DNA of 64,000 nt. It comes from a bacterium (GTDB lineage: Bacteria; Electryoneota; RPQS01). The stretch covers positions 434,001-498,000 of the forward strand of contig JADJEH010000017.1 of NCBI GenBank assembly GCA_016702305.1, read 5' to 3'. The position numbers were made by a program, and so were the translations under genes. Below are positions 36,111 through 48,987 of this stretch, piece after piece; the first letter of the stretch is position 1, and the number at the start of each line of letters is the position of its first letter. Under the pieces are notes generated by a model. That model was not told the DNA's origin and ran no database searches. It saw only the letters and a list, made by a program, of their open reading frames with translations.

Positions 36111-36135
36111 CAATCTTCACCGTTGTTTAAACGGC

Positions 36136-37260
36136 CTACGCTTCCGCGAGAATCCCTTCGCGCGCCGCTTCCATTTCGGCGACCGTCGTCACGTGCTGGA
36201 AGTTCGCGAACGTCACCGGGAAAGCGTCAATCTCTTCAATCGTGGCCTTGCCCACCAGCGATTGCAGGATGCGATTCATGCCGAAGCCGCAGCCCGCATG
36301 CGGCAGCGCGTGCGAAGAAACCTGCTCGATATAGGGCGCAAAGTCGGCCAGCACCGAGGCTTCAACTTCGCCTTCGGTGACATTCTTTCCCGCGCGCGCA
36401 AACCACTCAAAGCGGCGCGACACAAGATGCTCAAACATCAGCGAATTGGTCAGGCGCTCCTTCAAAAGATCGAGCAAATGCAGCCGCACCGCCGCGCCGA
36501 CGCTTTCACCGCTGCCGGGCAAAATCAAATCCGCGCTGTCAATCCGGCCCTTACCATCGGGGAACATGTTGAAGAACTTGATCACCCGCAGTTCGCGGCC
36601 TTCAAGTTCCGGATGGTCCCACATCGGATCGGGGAACTTCGTCAGAAACACCGGGCCGTACATGTCGGCGAGCTTGAGTTCCTGCCAGTGCGTGAAGTCC
36701 ATTCCCCACTGAATCTGCTCACCGCTCTTCTGCAGAATCGCGATGGCTTCGTCGTAGGTCAACTTGGCGAACGGCGTGGTCGCCCACTTGTGCAGCTTCT
36801 GCTCGTGCGTCTTGGAAATGCCGAGGTCGTGCGCGTTGGCCGAAATATTCGAGGCCAACGACTGCACAAAGCCTTGAATCTCATGCAACAGCGCGCCGTA
36901 GAGTTCGTTCTGCTCGCCCGTGAATTCGATTTCATGCAGGCTGAACTCCATGCAGTGGCGGCCGTCGGAAGGATTGTGACGCTCGCCACGGAAGCTGCGG
37001 CCCACCGTGAAGGTCTTGGGGAACAAACCCAATGCGCCTTCAAGGTGCAACTGGCCGGTTTGCTTCAGAAAGACCGGCTGCGCGGCCCAATTCAGACTCG
37101 AATCGAGCGACGCTTCCATCAGAGAATCCACAAATTCGCAGGCGCCTGACGCGCGCACCATCGAAGGAACTTCGACGTAGTGATAACCGCGCGCCCACCA
37201 GTGGCAGAAAGACGTTTGCGTGGCCAGGTGCCACAGCTTAACTTGCTGTCCGAGAGTCAT
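36136..37260 (-). CDS. AsnRS-like class II synthetase core without anticodon-binding domain
   Basis: 374 aa. It carries class II motif 2 (FTVGRSFRGERHNPSDGRHC, then MEFSLHEIEF) and motif 3 (GCGFGMNRILQSL, about residue 330), plus the Asn/Asp-type FLKQTGQLHLEGALGLFPKT. The N-terminal OB-fold that reads the anticodon is missing: the catalytic core begins almost at residue 1. Such stand-alone paralogues of asparaginyl-tRNA synthetase are known as asparagine synthetase-related enzymes (AS-AR in archaea). Either Asn synthesis or amino-acid activation is possible; it should not be read as a normal AsnRS. Confidence 0.75.
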   Translation of the reverse strand: MTLGQQVKLWHLATQTSFCHWWARGYHYVEVPSMVRASGACEFVDSLMEASLDSSLNWAAQPVFLKQTGQLHLEGALGLFPKTFTVGRSFRGERHNPSDGRHCMEFSLHEIEFTGEQNELYGALLHEIQGFVQSLASNISANAHDLGISKTHEQKLHKWATTPFAKLTYDEAIAILQKSGEQIQWGMDFTHWQELKLADMYGPVFLTKFPDPMWDHPELEGRELRVIKFFNMFPDGKGRIDSADLILPGSGESVGAAVRLHLLDLLKERLTNSLMFEHLVSRRFEWFARAGKNVTEGEVEASVLADFAPYIEQVSSHALPHAGCGFGMNRILQSLVGKATIEEIDAFPVTFANFQHVTTVAEMEAAREGILAEA

Positions 37261-37813
37261 GATCGTACTCCTTGTGTTACTAACCGTGAAAAATTTCGGT
37301 GCGGCTCACTGTCCGCGCCATGCCGAATCCAAGCGGCGGCTCGCTGTCCGCCATTACTTACCGGTAGCTACCGGAGCAGGCTTTGCCTGCAAAGAGTATG
37401 GTTTGTGGGGTCTCCTTGAGAATGCTGATTTTCAAAAGTCGCTGACGTGACTGCTGTCGCGATATTGAAGAGACTTCCGAAAGAAAATTTCGTTCATCGC
37501 GATTCAACCCAAATCCGATAAAGATACCGATTTTCAACCTTTTAATCCAATCCTGCGGCGCAATGAGCCAAATCCCGCTTGTACCCCAAAACCACCCAAA
37601 ACTGACCCGCAGTCGAGAACACAAAGACAACTAACACAATAATTTATAGGCATTCACGCGACGCGATCGTGCCACCTCGCAATCTGCCCTTGCAGAATCC
37701 CCGCTATCACCACCCGTCAGCGACAGAGGAACAAGTTAACCACAATAAAAACAATCTCCGGAAATTGGCCCCTGCGTTGCAGTAGTATGAACCGAAGCAA
37801 AGGAGCCCGGATC
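37261..37813. other. Intergenic region with palindrome and short direct repeat
   Basis: No convincing gene. It contains the perfect palindrome CCGGTAGCTACCGG (37361-37374), a short hairpin (gcaggc ttt gcctgc) right after it, and an imperfect direct repeat (gcggctcactgtccgc near 37,301 and gcggctcgctgtccgc near 37,337). The region carries upstream signals for the AsnRS-like gene (-) and the pseudopilin (+). Confidence 0.5.
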
Positions 37814-38215
37814 ATGCAAAAACAACGCGGATTTACCCTGGTCGAGCTGCTGGTCGTGATCGTCGTCCTCGGCATCATCGCGACTATCGCTGTGCCGCGT
37901 TTCCTGGCCTCCCAGGACCGCGCACACGTCGTGGCTGCCGTCGCTGACGTAGATCACTTCCGCAAGGCGCTGGCCGTCTACGAAGTGGATTACGGCGCAT
38001 ACCCCGACCAAGGATTCGGCAGCGTGGCCGCCATCGCCGCAGCCCTGATTGACCCGTCCGGCAATGACTATATGATCCTACCCGACGGCCAGAACTTCTC
38101 GTCGTTCACCTATACCCCGGTCAATAACGGCGAAAGTTACGAAATCAGCGTCGTGGCCACGGATCACGAAAGTACCCCCGTCAGCGCCGATCCCGAAGGC
38201 ACGGCGGTACAATAA
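37814..38215 (+). CDS. Type II secretion/type IV pseudopilin
   Basis: 133 aa from the ATG at 37814, with the ribosome-binding site aaaggag. The class III prepilin signal is MQKQRG|FTLVELLVVIVVL, cut after Gly6 by a prepilin peptidase (FTLVE conserved, Glu at +5). The globular part (FRKALAVYEVDYGAYPDQGF) resembles GspG-type major pseudopilins but is short. No other secretion genes are adjacent, so this is a single orphan gene. Confidence 0.85.
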   Translation: MQKQRGFTLVELLVVIVVLGIIATIAVPRFLASQDRAHVVAAVADVDHFRKALAVYEVDYGAYPDQGFGSVAAIAAALIDPSGNDYMILPDGQNFSSFTYTPVNNGESYEISVVATDHESTPVSADPEGTAVQ

Positions 38216-38244
38216 GTCCGACGTTTGAAACCTGAAATATGAAC

Positions 38245-38278
38245 AGCGGCGGCTCAGCGGGAGTCGCCGCTTTGTGTT
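38245..38278 (+). terminator. Terminator after the pseudopilin gene
   Basis: agcggcg (38245-38251) pairs with cgccgct (38265-38271) around a 13-base loop, followed by ttgtgtttc. It starts 29 bases beyond the pseudopilin stop. Confidence 0.55.
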
Positions 38279-38359
38279 TCTCGCGGCTTCGGGGCACCCG
38301 TAGCGGTTGCCGCCGCGGGAAACCGTTTCGGTATCGCCCCGGACAACGGCGGGCAAACA

Positions 38360-38395
38360 GAAGCCCCGCAGCACGAGCTACGGGGCCTTCTTTTA
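38360..38395. terminator. Hairpin with T-rich flanks between convergent genes
   Basis: gaagccccg pairs with cggggccttc with one bulged base; tttta follows on the + strand and ttctgttt on the - strand. It lies between the pseudopilin (+) and the SWIB gene (-), so it can serve either. Confidence 0.55.
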
Positions 38396-38461
38396 TCCAG
38401 CCACTATCTTACCGGCCACCACGCCAGCGGAAACCGGGTCCAGCGTCCACGCTGGCGCTGG

Positions 38462-38926
38462 TTACTTGGCGGCGCTGAGGTGCTTGCTGACCAGCTTGGT
38501 CATCTCGAACATCGAAACCTGCTTCTTGCCGAACAGCTTCATCAGCTTCTCGTCGGCATTGATCATACGGCGGTTCGCCTTGTCCTGCAGGCCGTTCTTC
38601 TTGATGTAGTCCCAAATCTTCTTGGTCACATCGGTGCGCGGCATCGCCTTGTCGCCAATCACGGCGCCCAGCGTGGCCGACGGCTGCATCGGAGCCATGA
38701 ACGCGGCATTGGGCTTACGCTTGGCAGCGGCTTTCTTCTTGGTGGCCTTCTTCGGCGCGGCCTTCTTGGCAACCTTCTTCGGGGCGGCCTTCTTGGCGGT
38801 CGCCTTCTTCGGGGCGGCCTTCTTGGCGGTCGCTTTCTTCTTGGTGGCCTTCTTCGGCGCGGCCTTCTTGGCAGTCGCTTTCTTCTTCGTCGCCTTCTTG
38901 GCGGTAGCCTTCTTCTTCGTCGGCAT
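38462..38926 (-). CDS. SWIB-domain protein with histone H1-like tail
   Basis: 154 aa. Residues 1-72 are a Lys/Ala/Pro-rich tail of repeated KKATAKKA / KKAAPKKA units, like eukaryotic histone H1 or bacterial Hc1/HCT-type tails. Residues 73-154 form a SWIB/MDM2 domain (LGAVIGDKAMPRTDVTKKIW ... LFGKKQVSMFEMTKLVSKHL). It should bind DNA through the tail and could compact the nucleoid. It has a good promoter (39141-39168) and a long leader of about 200 bases. Confidence 0.9.
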   Translation of the reverse strand: MPTKKKATAKKATKKKATAKKAAPKKATKKKATAKKAAPKKATAKKAAPKKVAKKAAPKKATKKKAAAKRKPNAAFMAPMQPSATLGAVIGDKAMPRTDVTKKIWDYIKKNGLQDKANRRMINADEKLMKLFGKKQVSMFEMTKLVSKHLSAAK

Positions 38927-39140
38927 GGGAGTAACTCCTTTGGGGTTGGTTTCCTTGAACAGGGATTATCGTGCAGTCTGTTGTCGTTATCTGTCAGCAA
39001 ACAGGGGCTGCTGGTCCCCGGATGTGCGGGCCGTGCGGCGGCCCGAAATCTATGCGAAAAGCCCGAGTCACGAGCACTCGTCAGCTGAAACAAAGGAGCA
39101 CGGCGGGTGCGCTAATCAAACGCGCACATCCGTATTCGCA

Positions 39141-39168
39141 AATATACTCTCTTCGAGAATTTTGTCAA
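39141..39168 (-). promoter_or_regulatory. Promoter of the SWIB gene
   Basis: On the minus strand TTGACA (39168-39163), 16-bp spacer, TATATT (39146-39141). The predicted start point gives a 5' leader of about 200 bases before the ATG at 38926, unusual in this window. Confidence 0.65.
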
Positions 39169-39680
39169 GAGGGGGCGAGCACCGTTTCCCTATAGACAAA
39201 ACCGGCCGCCACAGTGTTGCAACACCGTCTGCGCTGCGCATTAGACGCACGCACTTCCCGCGAAAGACGCTGCGTGAAGATGCGGATCAGAGCACGCCCT
39301 GCCGCAGCACGCCTTGCGCAACACGCCAAGCCATGAGGCGAGAAGTCATTGAAACAGAGTAAGTTGAGACCACGCCCTGCAACGGCGCGTGCGCACGCGA
39401 TGCCGTGGCGCGGTGCCTTGCCTGAACAGTCGTCTGCCGCGATGATCGGGCACGCACGGGCATTCCCCTATGGCACGCGCACACTGCGAAAAGCATCCGT
39501 CACGGGCATCCCGCTGGGGCGACAACGAAAAAGTTGACCAAGAACGCCTCCTCTGTAGGGAGAAAGACGAATGATGAAGGATGAATGCAGCGCGCAGCAG
39601 GCGGATGGGATGAAGCATGGCGGATGGGCCATGGATCTGCCGCGCGGCTTCATCGTTTAGCCATAATTCGCCCGGAGCCG
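39169..39680. other. Gene-free stretch
   Basis: About 500 bases rich in GC hairpin-like sequence. No open frame here shows coding character or a ribosome-binding site, and no tRNA or known RNA could be recognised. Confidence 0.4.
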
Positions 39681-39686
39681 TCCGGT

Positions 39687-39715
39687 TTGAGTTTCCAAGG
39701 GGAAATGGGTATATT
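39687..39715 (+). promoter_or_regulatory. Promoter of the pyruvate dehydrogenase unit
   Basis: TTGAGT (39687-39692), 17-bp spacer, TATATT (39710-39715). It lies 78 bases before the aceE start, with the ribosome-binding site gaaagga at 39781. Confidence 0.65.
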
Positions 39716-39793
39716 TAGGGTTGAGCAAAAACAGAAATTAGATCCCGCCCGGGGGTGCCCCGGCCGGAGGCTCACGACAGGAAAGGACCTAAC

Positions 39794-42527
<2,734 letters not shown>

Positions 42528-42537
42528 TTCTGCCTTC

Positions 42538-42556
42538 CCCCCGGTCCTCCGGGGGG
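42538..42556 (+). terminator. GC-rich hairpin after aceE
   Basis: cccccgg (42538-42544) pairs with ccggggg (42549-42555), 4-base loop, 10 bases beyond the aceE stop. It has no T-tract. It would isolate aceE from the following insert if functional. Confidence 0.45.
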
Positions 42557-42592
42557 ACAAAAGGGGGGTCAAGCGGAAATGCGCTGCGCACC

Positions 42593-42697
42593 CGCTGTAG
42601 CGCCCAGCTTGCTGGGCAAAATCCCCCAAAGAGGAAAATAAACGTCACGCGCATTGTCATCCTGAAGGCCGCCGCGCCTGAAGGATCTCTCTGAGAG
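42593..42697. repeat. Two intergenic repeats next to aceE
   Basis: 42593-42629 is a copy of the interspersed family (tgtagcgcccagcttgctgg, then gcaaaatccccca). 42655-42697 is a different palindrome-like repeat (tgtcatcctgaaggccgc ... gcctgaaggatctctc). The gtcatcctga / gaaggatct arms look like a class of short intergenic repeat seen in many bacterial genomes. Both lie at the left edge of the foreign methyltransferase gene. Confidence 0.65.
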
Positions 42698-42758
42698 AAC
42701 GGTAGTTAGTCTGAGCATTCCTGGCGGACATCGCCGCAAGATTTCACGAAAAAAGCAA

Positions 42759-45016
42759 ATGAAGCAGACATTCACCGACCCTTTGAAGACGTTTGATTTT
42801 GCCGATCTGGACGATCCGGACTACTAGGAAGATGCTGTCCGTGAAGACGTGTGCATGCCCCTTATTCACGCTCTCGGTTTCTCTAACAAGAAACCGAACA
42901 GGGTAATACGGAACAAGACATTTGATCACCCGTATGTAAAGGTTGGGGCTAGAAAGCGACAACTTCAATCTACGCCTGATTACCTATTTGAGAGAAATGG
43001 GAAGTTTGTCGCGCTACTTGATGCGAAAGCTCCAAATGAGCAAATCGGCGACGGAGAACATCGTCAGCAAGCCTACTTCTATGCAATTCACCCAGAAATA
43101 CATGTTGGTGTTTATGGGTTATGCAATGGAAGAGAAATCGCAATTTATCGAACAACCGACACGAATCCGGCCTTGTTTTTTCATCTGTCCGACCTTCGCG
43201 AGAATTGGGACAAGCTGACCTCTATTCTATCGCCAAGGGACGAGATGGAAGAGGCACCCGAAGTTCAGCCAGTCGCGCTGCAAAGCAATTCAACTGAAGA
43301 CTCATTCTATCTTGCAAGGCCTTTGCTACAAGAAATTGCCGTGCGAAAACAGCAAGCGAGAAGGCATTTCCGGAGTACACGGATGTTTCACAAAGCAGGC
43401 ATGGAATGTGGTACAGGAGTACATTCGAAACTTTTTCACGGCCAGGAGACGTCGTGCTCGACCCTTTTGGAGGAAGCGGAGTTACAGCTGTCGAAGCACT
43501 GGTCTTGGAAGCGTAAGTATTCATGTCGATATCAACCCTCTGTCGGTGTTCTTGGTTGAGTCGCTCTTAGCAGATGCGCCGATAAGCAAAATCACCGCAC
43601 GTGCAACCAAGGTCTTTGAATCGTTTGGGAAAAGACGGCCAAAGTCAAAGAGCCAGATCAAGAAGCTTCTTGAAATCCTGTGGTATCCTCGCGATGTTCT
43701 GCTCCCGCCCACTGCCGACGTAAGTGTTATACAGGATCTCTTTACAGAGAGGCAACTCGCAGAACTTGCCCTTTTGAGAGACGAGATAGCAAAAACGCGC
43801 GATAGTAAGGTTAGAAAGGTATTGCTTTTAGCCTTTTCTGGTACATTAAGCAAGATCAATCGAACATATCATCCATCTGGGTCCAGAGGAGATAGCGGCG
43901 GGAGATAACGCACCTTCCGATACTATCGATATCGACTCGCGAATAGGGAAGTCCATCTTGACATTGCCGAAGTTTTTCGTACAAAAATTGAGAAAATTGT
44001 GGCCGCTAAGAAGGACATTCAAACACATGTCTCATCCCACGAATTGGCAGGAGTAGATGCGCGCAAGGGAAACGCCGCAAGACTTGATTTTGTGAAGTCA
44101 GACTCTGTGGACTATATCTATACAGATCCGCCATACGGCGAGAAGATCCACTACCTCGATCTGTCCATAATGTGGAATTCTTGGCTTGGGCTGGAAACGA
44201 CCGGGGACCGATTTCCTGAACGGGACGATAGAAGGGCGGGTCAGGGGGCTACAGTCGAGCGATTACCAAGTCGCCAGGGAAGGCGATTGCCGGGGATGTA
44301 TCGAGTGCTCCAAGTACAACAGATGGATGAGTTTCGTTTTTGCTCACAAAGACCCAAAGTACTGGCATTTCATTGTTCAGACTGCCGAGGCGGCCGGATT
44401 TGAGTATGCGGGTTGCGTAGTTCAAAGCAATGGCGCTCATAGCTTCAAGAAGAGGCAACACCCTTTCTCCGTGCTTTCAGGTCAGCTGATAATAAACTTC
44501 AAGAAGATCAAGAACCCAAAGAGAGTCGAGAAGCTGGTACACGGGACAAGTGTATACAGTCTGATTATCGAGACAATAGAGTCCGTGATTGCCAGCAAAG
44601 GTGGAGCAAAACTCGAGCAGATAAATGACGAACTAATCATAAAAGGTTTGGAATTTGGCTTTCTCGACATCTTGAGCAAGGAATACCGCGATCTCACGCC
44701 ACTCTTGTTTGATAATTTCGACTATGACGAAACAAGTCAACAGTTTCACATTAAACGTGAACGAAAATTCAAGGCGCAACTTCCACTTGAAGTAAGAATT
44801 AAGTACTTCTTGATCTCCTATCTAAAGCGAAGCGAAGCCGAGAAAAGATCGCCAACAACAGACGAAATCATATTGCATATTATGCCCCTCTTGAAGAATG
44901 GCATAACCCCCGAGAATCAGACCATTTTAACAGAACTTGAGAAAATTGCCGAGAAAGTAGATGTCGATCAGTGGAGGCTTCGCAGCGACGGGAACTTAGA
45001 GTTAGACTTGCGTTGA
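42759..45016 (+). pseudogene. DNA methyltransferase with N-terminal PD-(D/E)xK-like segment, broken
   Basis: About 750 codons of one protein spread over several frames. From ATG 42759: MKQTFTDPLKTFDFADLDDP, then an in-frame TAG at codon 23. An N-terminal nuclease-like segment follows (PDYLFERNGKFVALLDAKAP, NGREIAIY). Motif I is GDVVLDPFGGSGVTAVEALV (frame change near 43,445), then SIHVDINPLSVFLVESLLAD. Motif IV is YTDPPYGEKIHYLDLSIMWN (near 44,130), and the end is intact (NRWMSFVFAHKDPKYWHFIV ...). Frame changes occur near 43,365, 43,445, 43,512, 43,905 and 44,200-44,290, plus the TAG. The motif set fits an N4/N6 DNA methyltransferase, with wording close to DUF1156-type enzymes. The gene is clearly richer in A and T than its neighbours, so acquisition by transfer is likely. 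Confidence 0.75.
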
Positions 45017-45053
45017 TTGCTGATTCTTGTCTACACATCAAACATCACCCACC

Positions 45054-46337
45054 ATGCCAAATTTCAAAATACCATTTCTCGGAGACGGCATCACCAAAGG
45101 TGATGTCGTCAAGCTGCTGGTCAAGGAAGGCGACACCGTTGCCAAGGACCAAGCGCTGTTTGAACTCGAAACCGACAAGGCGGTCGTCGAAGTGCCGTCC
45201 GATGTCGCCGGAACCATCCGCAAAATTCTGGTCAAGCAAGGTGACAAGGTCGCCATTGATCAGGTTGTGATGGAAATCGAAGGCGGGGCATCGGCCGTAA
45301 TCGAAACGCCCAAACCTGCGGCCGCTCCCGCACCGGAGCGCAAGCCCGAACCGATGGTCGCGCCCAAAGCAGTTGCGGCTCCCGTCGTGCCCGCGTCCGT
45401 CGCCACCTCCAATGGCCATCATCAAGACGACCGCATCTCTTCCCGCTGGACCTTCCGTGCGCAGATTCGCGCGCGAACTCGAGTGGTTTGGGTCAAGTCA
45501 GCGGCACCGGCCCACGCGGTCGCATCTTGATTGACGATGTGAAGCTGTTCGTGCGCACGTCGGCGAAAGTGCCAAGCGGTGGAGGTACTACAGTCGGTGC
45601 AATCGGCCCGCAGCCGTTACCCGATTTCAACAAGTGGGGCGCTACGCATCGCGAGCCGATGTCGAATGTGCGCCGTGCCACCGCGCAAAAACTCGCGCGC
45701 GACTGGAGCACCGGCCCGCAGGTCACGCAGTTCGATGAAGCCGATGTGACACAGCTAAGTCTTGCGCAAAAAGTTTGCGCCCGCTGCCGAAAAAGCCGGC
45801 GGCGCGCTGACGATGACCGCGATTCTCTTGAAAATTTCCGCCGCCGCGCTAAAAGTCTTCCCACAGTTCCGCGGCAGTCTCGATTTCAACAGCGAAGAAG
45901 TCGTCTTCAAGGACTACTATCACATCGGCGTTGCGGTGGACACCGAGCGCGGCCTGTTGGTGCCTGTGATTCGTGACGTGGACCAGAAAAACCTCGTACA
46001 GATTTCCGTCGAGCTGACCCAATCTGCTGAACGCGCGCGCGAACGCAAACTCTCGCTCGACGAGATGCAGGGCAGCGTGTTCACGATTTCCAATTTAGGC
46101 GGCATTGGCGGCACGAACTTCACACCCATTGTCAACCAGCCCGACGCCGCCATTCTCGGTGTCTCGCGTGCGGTGATGAAGCCTGTCTGGAATGGCAAAG
46201 AGTTCGCGCCGCGCCGCATCATGCCGCTCGCGCTGTCGTATGATCACCGCCTGATTGACGGTGCCGACGCCGCTAGATTCCTAAGATGGATCTGCCAAGC
46301 CGTAGAAGAACCGTTCGTGCTCAGCGTGGAAGGATAA
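45054..46337 (+). CDS. aceF: Dihydrolipoamide acetyltransferase E2, several frameshifts
   Basis: Start at MPNFKIPFLGDGITKGDVVK. One lipoyl domain has the lipoyl lysine K42 in FELETDKAVVEVPS. A Pro/Ala-rich linker precedes a peripheral-subunit-binding domain (VSGTGPRGRILIDDV). The catalytic domain ends with SYDHRLIDGADAARFL, carrying the DHRxxDG motif. The frame breaks near 45,435-45,490 (at least two missing bases) and near 45,770; joined, the three parts read as one E2 chain of normal order. It accepts acetyl from E1 and transfers it to CoA. Confidence 0.88.
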
Positions 46338-46708
<371 letters not shown>

Positions 46709-48023
46709 ATGTCCGATAAACTTCAAGTCACCGTTCTTGGCGCGGGCCCCGGAGGCTACGCTGCCGCATTTCATGCCGCCGACCATGGCCACGATGTCAC
46801 CCTGATTGACCTCGAAGCCAACCCCGGCGGCGTGTGTCTTTATCGCGGCTGCATTCCCTCCAAGCGCTGTTGCGCACCGCCAAGCTCATCACCGATGCAC
46901 GCGACGCCGCCGCGCACGGCGTGACCTTCGACGCACCGAAAATTGATCTTGACAAATTGCGCGCCTTCAAATCCTCCGTCGTGACCAAACTCACCGGCGG
47001 CCTCGGCCAGTTGACCAAGCAGCGCAAGATAAAATACGTGCAAGGCCGCGGAAAATTCGTCTCGTCCAACGCCATTGAAGTCGAGTTGGTCAAAGGCGGC
47101 ACAGAGCGCGTCGAATTCCAAAAATGCATTCTGGCCAGCGGCTCCGCGCAGCGCAAATCCCCAGCTTCCCCAACGACTCACCGCACCTCTGGCACTCGCG
47201 GGCCGCGCTCGACTTGCCCCGAAATCCCGAATCGCCTGCTCGTCATCGGCGGCGGTTACATCGGACTCGAACTCGGCTCGGTCTATAGCGCGCTCGGTTC
47301 CAAAGTCGTCGTCGTCGAAATGCTCGACACCCTGCTCGCCGGTGCAGACGCCGATCTCGCGCGCTATCTCGTGCAGCGCTTGACCAAAGAGTTCGAAGCG
47401 ATTCACACGAGCACGAAAGTCGCGGCCGTGACCGCCGACAAAACAGGTGTGACTGTGAAATTCGAAGGCAAACACACCGCCGAAGAGCGCTTCGACAAAG
47501 TGCTCGTCTCAATCGGCCGCAAGCCAAACGTCGAGAACCTCGGCTTGGAACACACGCGCGTAAAAGTCGGAAAAGACGGCTTCGTCGAAATAGACGCCGC
47601 ACGCCGCACGCACGATCCGAATATCTGGGCCATCGGCGATTGCGCCGGACAGCCGATGCTCGCGCACAAAGCCAGCGCCGAAGCGCGTGTCGCCGTCGAG
47701 TCGCTCTCAGGCAACAAGAGCATTTTCTCACCCCGCGCAATTCCCGCGGTCGTCTTCACCGATCCCGAAATCGCCTGGGCCGGGCTGACCGAAAACGAGG
47801 CCAAAGCCGCCGGACGTGAAGTCAAAGTCTTGAAATTCCCCTGGCCCGCCTCAGGCCGCGCGCTCTCGATGGTATCGGCGAAGCCGTCCTCGCCATCGAA
47901 ATGGGTGCCACCGCCGAAGACGTCGCCCTCTCCATCCACCCGCACCCCACGCTAAACGAAACACTAATGGAAGCGGCGGAAATGATCTACGGCAGCAGCG
48001 TGCATTTTGTGGGGAAAAAATAA
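46709..48023 (+). CDS. lpd: Dihydrolipoamide dehydrogenase E3, frameshifted and apparently missing a segment
   Basis: The N-terminus has the FAD motif VTVLGAGPGGYAAAFHAADH and the redox disulfide C43-LYRG-C48 in GGVCLYRGCIPSK. The NAD motif is LLVIGGGYIGLELGSV; the end of the FAD domain is IWAIGDCAGQPMLAHKASAE; the interface histidine-type segment is SIHPHPTLNETL. Frame changes occur near 46,862, 47,155 and 47,215. Near 47,865 the text jumps from PWPASGRALS to IGEAVLAIEMGATAEDVALS. About 35-40 residues normally present between these segments in E3 enzymes are absent. The enzyme reoxidises E2-lipoamide with NAD+. It is the last PDH gene. Confidence 0.87.
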
Positions 48024-48300
48024 TGTGGGGGCGGATGGCAATCCGCCCGCGTGAAGAACAACACACCCGAATTCGCCGGAGGGGATTAAGCGCGTCAGCG
48101 CGGTTCCCCGCCGGAATCCGCTCCGCTGTAGCGCCCAGCTCGCTGGGCAAAATCCCCCAAGCGGGATCGCATCATCCAAGCGCAATCTCGCGGCGGCACC
48201 CGCCGCGGGTGCCCCGCAACCCAAGTTGCGCGCATGATACTACAGCTATTCGCCGTCTCTTGCCCAGCAAGCTGGACGCTACAATAGCATCACTATAACT
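48024..48300. repeat. Repeat island
   Basis: No gene. It contains a hairpin gggcggatggcaatccgccc (48032-48051), an inverted pair near 48,073 and 48,107 (attcgccgg / ccgccggaat), a direct copy of the interspersed family at 48124-48160, a GC palindrome ggcacccgccgcgggtgcc (48193-48211), and an inverted partial copy of the family at 48261-48284. It separates lpd from the next gene. Confidence 0.65.
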
Positions 48301-48309
48301 TCCCTATTC

Positions 48310-48936
48310 ATGAAAACACTATCCATCCTACTGCTCTGCTGCTTGCTGACGTCAACAGCCTTCGCTTCCCCGCGCTTCGGCGTCAAAGGCGGCTTGATGT
48401 TCGGCAACGTCGAAGAAGACGTGCTCGTGCATCCCATCGCATCCGAAACCACCACACGCACCGGCTTGGTTGCAGGCCTTTGGGGCGAAATTCCGCTCGT
48501 GATCCTCGAGGGTTTCGCCATTCGCGGAGATGTGCTCTACGCGCAAAAGGGCGCCAAGTTCGAAATATTCAATGAAGATGTTAGCATCATCGCCGACGAG
48601 TTGACCTTCACGCCGTTCGCAGTCTATTACCTGCCCATCCCCACCGTGCGGCCCTTCGTGGAAATCGGCCCGGAAGTCGGCATCACCGTCAAAGACGGAG
48701 TTGCCATTGATGACGAATACTGGGACTCCAACGGCACATGGGAAGATGTGAACTTCTCGCTCAACATCGGCGGCGGTCTCGATTTTCAACTCGGCAGCCG
48801 CGCCATCACACTCGAACTCAAATACAATCGCGGCCTGACCAACATGGGCGGCTGGGCCGAGAACGTACCCGGCTACCCTGCGCCCGAAGCCAAGACGCAC
48901 GGCGTCCAGCTACTGGCCGGCATTCAGCTGTTTTGA
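48310..48936 (+). CDS. Outer-membrane beta-barrel protein
   Basis: 208 aa. A signal peptide (MKTLSILLLCCLLTSTAFA) is followed by alternating beta-strand text typical of eight-stranded OmpA/PorT-like barrels (RFGVKGGLMFGN, FAIRGDVLYAQKGAKFEIF, RPFVEIGPEVGITV, LNIGGGLDFQLGS). The chain ends in a C-terminal Phe (LLAGIQLF), the usual insertion signal for the outer membrane. The specific function is unknown. Confidence 0.82.
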   Translation: MKTLSILLLCCLLTSTAFASPRFGVKGGLMFGNVEEDVLVHPIASETTTRTGLVAGLWGEIPLVILEGFAIRGDVLYAQKGAKFEIFNEDVSIIADELTFTPFAVYYLPIPTVRPFVEIGPEVGITVKDGVAIDDEYWDSNGTWEDVNFSLNIGGGLDFQLGSRAITLELKYNRGLTNMGGWAENVPGYPAPEAKTHGVQLLAGIQLF

Positions 48937-48949
48937 TTTGCCCCTCCTC

Positions 48950-48978
48950 TTGACTTCTTGCCCAAATGTTCATATATT
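48950..48978 (+). promoter_or_regulatory. Strong promoter before the structured leader
   Basis: TTGACT (48950-48955), exact 17-bp spacer, TATATT (48973-48978). Transcription would begin about 48,985, right before the first base of the leader RNA stem. Confidence 0.75.
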
Positions 48979-48987
48979 GACCGAGGC

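Noticed and set aside
39169..39680. Several short frames in the gap before aceE
   Set aside because: No start site, domain or consistent coding character; low-complexity GC text.
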